From Nitrospirales bacterium (GTDB lineage Bacteria; Nitrospirota; Nitrospiria; Nitrospirales; UBA2166): a stretch of DNA of 8,253 bases. This document shows, one piece after another, positions 7,228-8,253 of this stretch. The notes beneath the pieces are model-generated. The model was not told the DNA's origin and did no database searches. It was given only the letters and a program-made list of their open reading frames with translations. Within the stretch, counting starts at the first letter, position 1. Each line of letters starts with the position of its first letter. Location: positions 1 through 8,253 of the forward strand of contig JAJDBL010000003.1 in assembly GCA_029261375.1 (NCBI GenBank), given 5' to 3'. Made by a program: the position numbers and the translations under genes.

Positions 7228-7884
7228 GTGGTCACGATTGAAAACGACATACCCATTGGACATCGGCGCGGGCGCCTGTTCGTCATCTCAGGACCGTCCG
7301 GCGCAGGAAAAACCACACTCTGTAAACAGCTCGTTGCGCGCATTTCGAATCTGACGTTCTCTGTTTCCTATACGACTCGTCCGCCACGCGAAGGAGAAGT
7401 TGATGGAAAGGACTATTCCTTCGTCACCAATGACGCATTCCATGAAATGATCAAGGGGAACGAGTTCATCGAATGGGCAAAAGTCTACGAGCACTTTTAC
7501 GGAACGCACAGAAACACAGTGATCCAATCGTTAGATGAGGGCACCGACCTCGTCGTTGAGATTGATGAACAAGGCGCGATGCAATTGAAAAAGGCCTTCG
7601 AGGAAGGCGTGTTTATCTATCTCTTTCCGCCAACGCTGGCCACGCTCCGAACGCGCCTTGAACACAGAGGAAAGGACTCCCAGGAATCAATTCAAATGCG
7701 ACTGGAGCGGGCCAAAGATGAAATACAACACTTCGGTGAATACACCTACTTTACGGTCAATAACGAATTGGAACAATCGTTGAAACAACTGGAAGCTGTT
7801 GTCATTGCCGAGCGTATGAAAACCGCATACGTGAACCAATCGTCAGTTGGCGAGCAATGTCAGGACCACCAAAAGGAGGCATAA
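7228..7884 (+). CDS. gmk: Guanylate kinase
   Basis: Converts GMP and ATP to GDP and ADP, an essential cytoplasmic step in GTP synthesis; in many bacteria it is inhibited by (p)ppGpp. The 218 residues are near family length (about 205). Motifs: P-loop GPSGAGKTT (22-30), GMP-binding SVSYTTRPPREGEVDGKDY (45-63), FIEWAKVYEHFYGT (80-93), VVEIDEQGAMQL (109-120; the family more often has DVQGA or DWQGA, so the Glu is a mild variant), YLFPP (131-135) and the lid RLEHRGKDSQESIQMRLERA (143-162). GTG 7228 is the only ATG/GTG/TTG start between the in-frame TGA of yicC and the P-loop, but no Shine-Dalgarno is visible; the leader is A/T-rich. Its stop TAA shares one base with the rpoZ ATG. Confidence 0.95.
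   Translation: MVTIENDIPIGHRRGRLFVISGPSGAGKTTLCKQLVARISNLTFSVSYTTRPPREGEVDGKDYSFVTNDAFHEMIKGNEFIEWAKVYEHFYGTHRNTVIQSLDEGTDLVVEIDEQGAMQLKKAFEEGVFIYLFPPTLATLRTRLEHRGKDSQESIQMRLERAKDEIQHFGEYTYFTVNNELEQSLKQLEAVVIAERMKTAYVNQSSVGEQCQDHQKEA
7871..7879 (+). promoter_or_regulatory. rpoZ ribosome-binding site inside gmk (decides start)
   Basis: AAAAGGAGG lies 4 bases before ATG 7884 and is part of the last gmk codons. It favours ATG 7884 over the in-frame ATG 7857, which has no such site. The TAATG overlap makes termination-reinitiation from gmk likely. Confidence 0.8.
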
Positions 7885-8207
7885 TGTCAGTCTTATCACT
7901 ACTTGATATCTACCGTAATAAGGACATCGATTCTCATTTTCGCCTCGTCATCATTAGCGTGCAACGAGCCAAACGTTTGTTGCAAGGATCCCCGCGACTC
8001 AGCGAGCTGCCGTTTGCGAAGGAAACGAGTCGAGCCATTGATGAAGTCATAAATGGCCAGGTAGATTTTGTCGTGGGGACAGAAGCCCGATTGGTTCGGG
8101 AAGCAAACCAGCACGTCGCGGAGAGTCTCGCAGAAATTCAGCTTCCGACAACGGAAGCAACTCCCGCCACACCCGCCCCAACAGAAACACCTGCTGCAAC
8201 GACCTAG
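7884..8207 (+). CDS. rpoZ: RNA polymerase omega subunit
   Basis: Small subunit that helps assemble and stabilise RNA polymerase by clamping beta'. It has 107 residues: MSVLSLLDIY, then the conserved core DSHFRLVIISVQRAKRLLQG (16-35), LPFAKETSRAIDEVINGQVD (42-61), and a last helix (about 67-86). The tail (88-107) is low complexity and rich in Thr, Pro and Ala, ending PAATT. The core matches the omega pattern (compare RFDLVLVAARRAR and the K-T-ALREIEEG segment of E. coli omega). The N-terminal MAR motif that forms part of the ppGpp site in E. coli is absent. It follows gmk with a 1-base overlap and is the last gene before a terminator, in the classic gmk-rpoZ arrangement. Confidence 0.9.
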   Translation: MSVLSLLDIYRNKDIDSHFRLVIISVQRAKRLLQGSPRLSELPFAKETSRAIDEVINGQVDFVVGTEARLVREANQHVAESLAEIQLPTTEATPATPAPTETPAATT

Positions 8208-8220
8208 TATTGAAATCTTG

Positions 8221-8250
8221 GCCCATCGCGCCATGCCGCGATGGGCTTTT
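8221..8250 (+). terminator. Rho-independent terminator after rpoZ
   Basis: GCCCATCGCG (8221-8230) pairs perfectly with CGCGATGGGC (8237-8246) around a 6-base loop, CCATGC, followed by TTTT (8247-8250). The 10-bp stem is G+C-rich, but the T-run is only four bases before CCC at the window end. It starts 13 bases after the rpoZ stop and most likely ends the transcript that begins upstream of clpC or at an internal promoter. Confidence 0.85.
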
Positions 8251-8253
8251 CCC

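Noticed and set aside
7857..7859. ATG giving a longer omega subunit
   Set aside because: It adds nine residues (MSGPPKGGI) that are the Shine-Dalgarno region translated; ATG 7884 has a strong, correctly placed site.

Overview
This window looks like ordinary core chromosome of a Gram-negative-type bacterium. The order clpC, tsaD, hflX, yicC, gmk, rpoZ and the protein sequences suggest Nitrospirota (Nitrospira-like); this is an inference from family resemblance, not a search result. By eye the G+C content is in the low-to-mid 50s percent. Coding is dense, and I see no mobile element, CRISPR array, tRNA or rRNA.

Layout. On the minus strand, the left end holds the 5' 783 bases of an NAD kinase gene (nadK), cut by the window edge. 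A 195-base divergent spacer (784-978) carries back-to-back sigma70-like promoters whose -35 boxes lie 12 bases apart, one firing left into nadK and one right into clpC. Rightward from there run six co-oriented genes: clpC (AAA+ unfoldase), tsaD (tRNA t6A synthesis), hflX (ribosome-splitting GTPase), yicC (endoribonuclease), gmk (guanylate kinase) and rpoZ (RNA polymerase omega). Gaps are 83 bases, a 25-base overlap, 68 bases, 33 bases and a 1-base overlap. The only intrinsic terminator I see is just after rpoZ (8221-8250), so the six genes could be one transcription unit, although internal promoters cannot be excluded.

Function. The cluster joins protein quality control (ClpC), decoding fidelity (TsaD), stalled-ribosome recovery (HflX), RNA turnover (YicC), GTP supply (Gmk) and transcription (omega). 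That is a housekeeping and stress set rather than an accessory system.

The unusual signals are at translation starts. (1) hflX has about 32 codons of family-like N-terminus upstream of its first ATG/GTG/TTG codon; the best-supported start is a rare ATT codon at 4592 with a well-spaced Shine-Dalgarno, inside the end of tsaD. (2) The tsaD ribosome-binding site and GTG start lie inside a perfect 12-bp inverted repeat that extends to a 16-pair hairpin. (3) gmk starts with GTG and has no visible Shine-Dalgarno. I found no previously undescribed multi-gene system here; the non-canonical, possibly regulated initiation at hflX and tsaD is the part that deserves testing.
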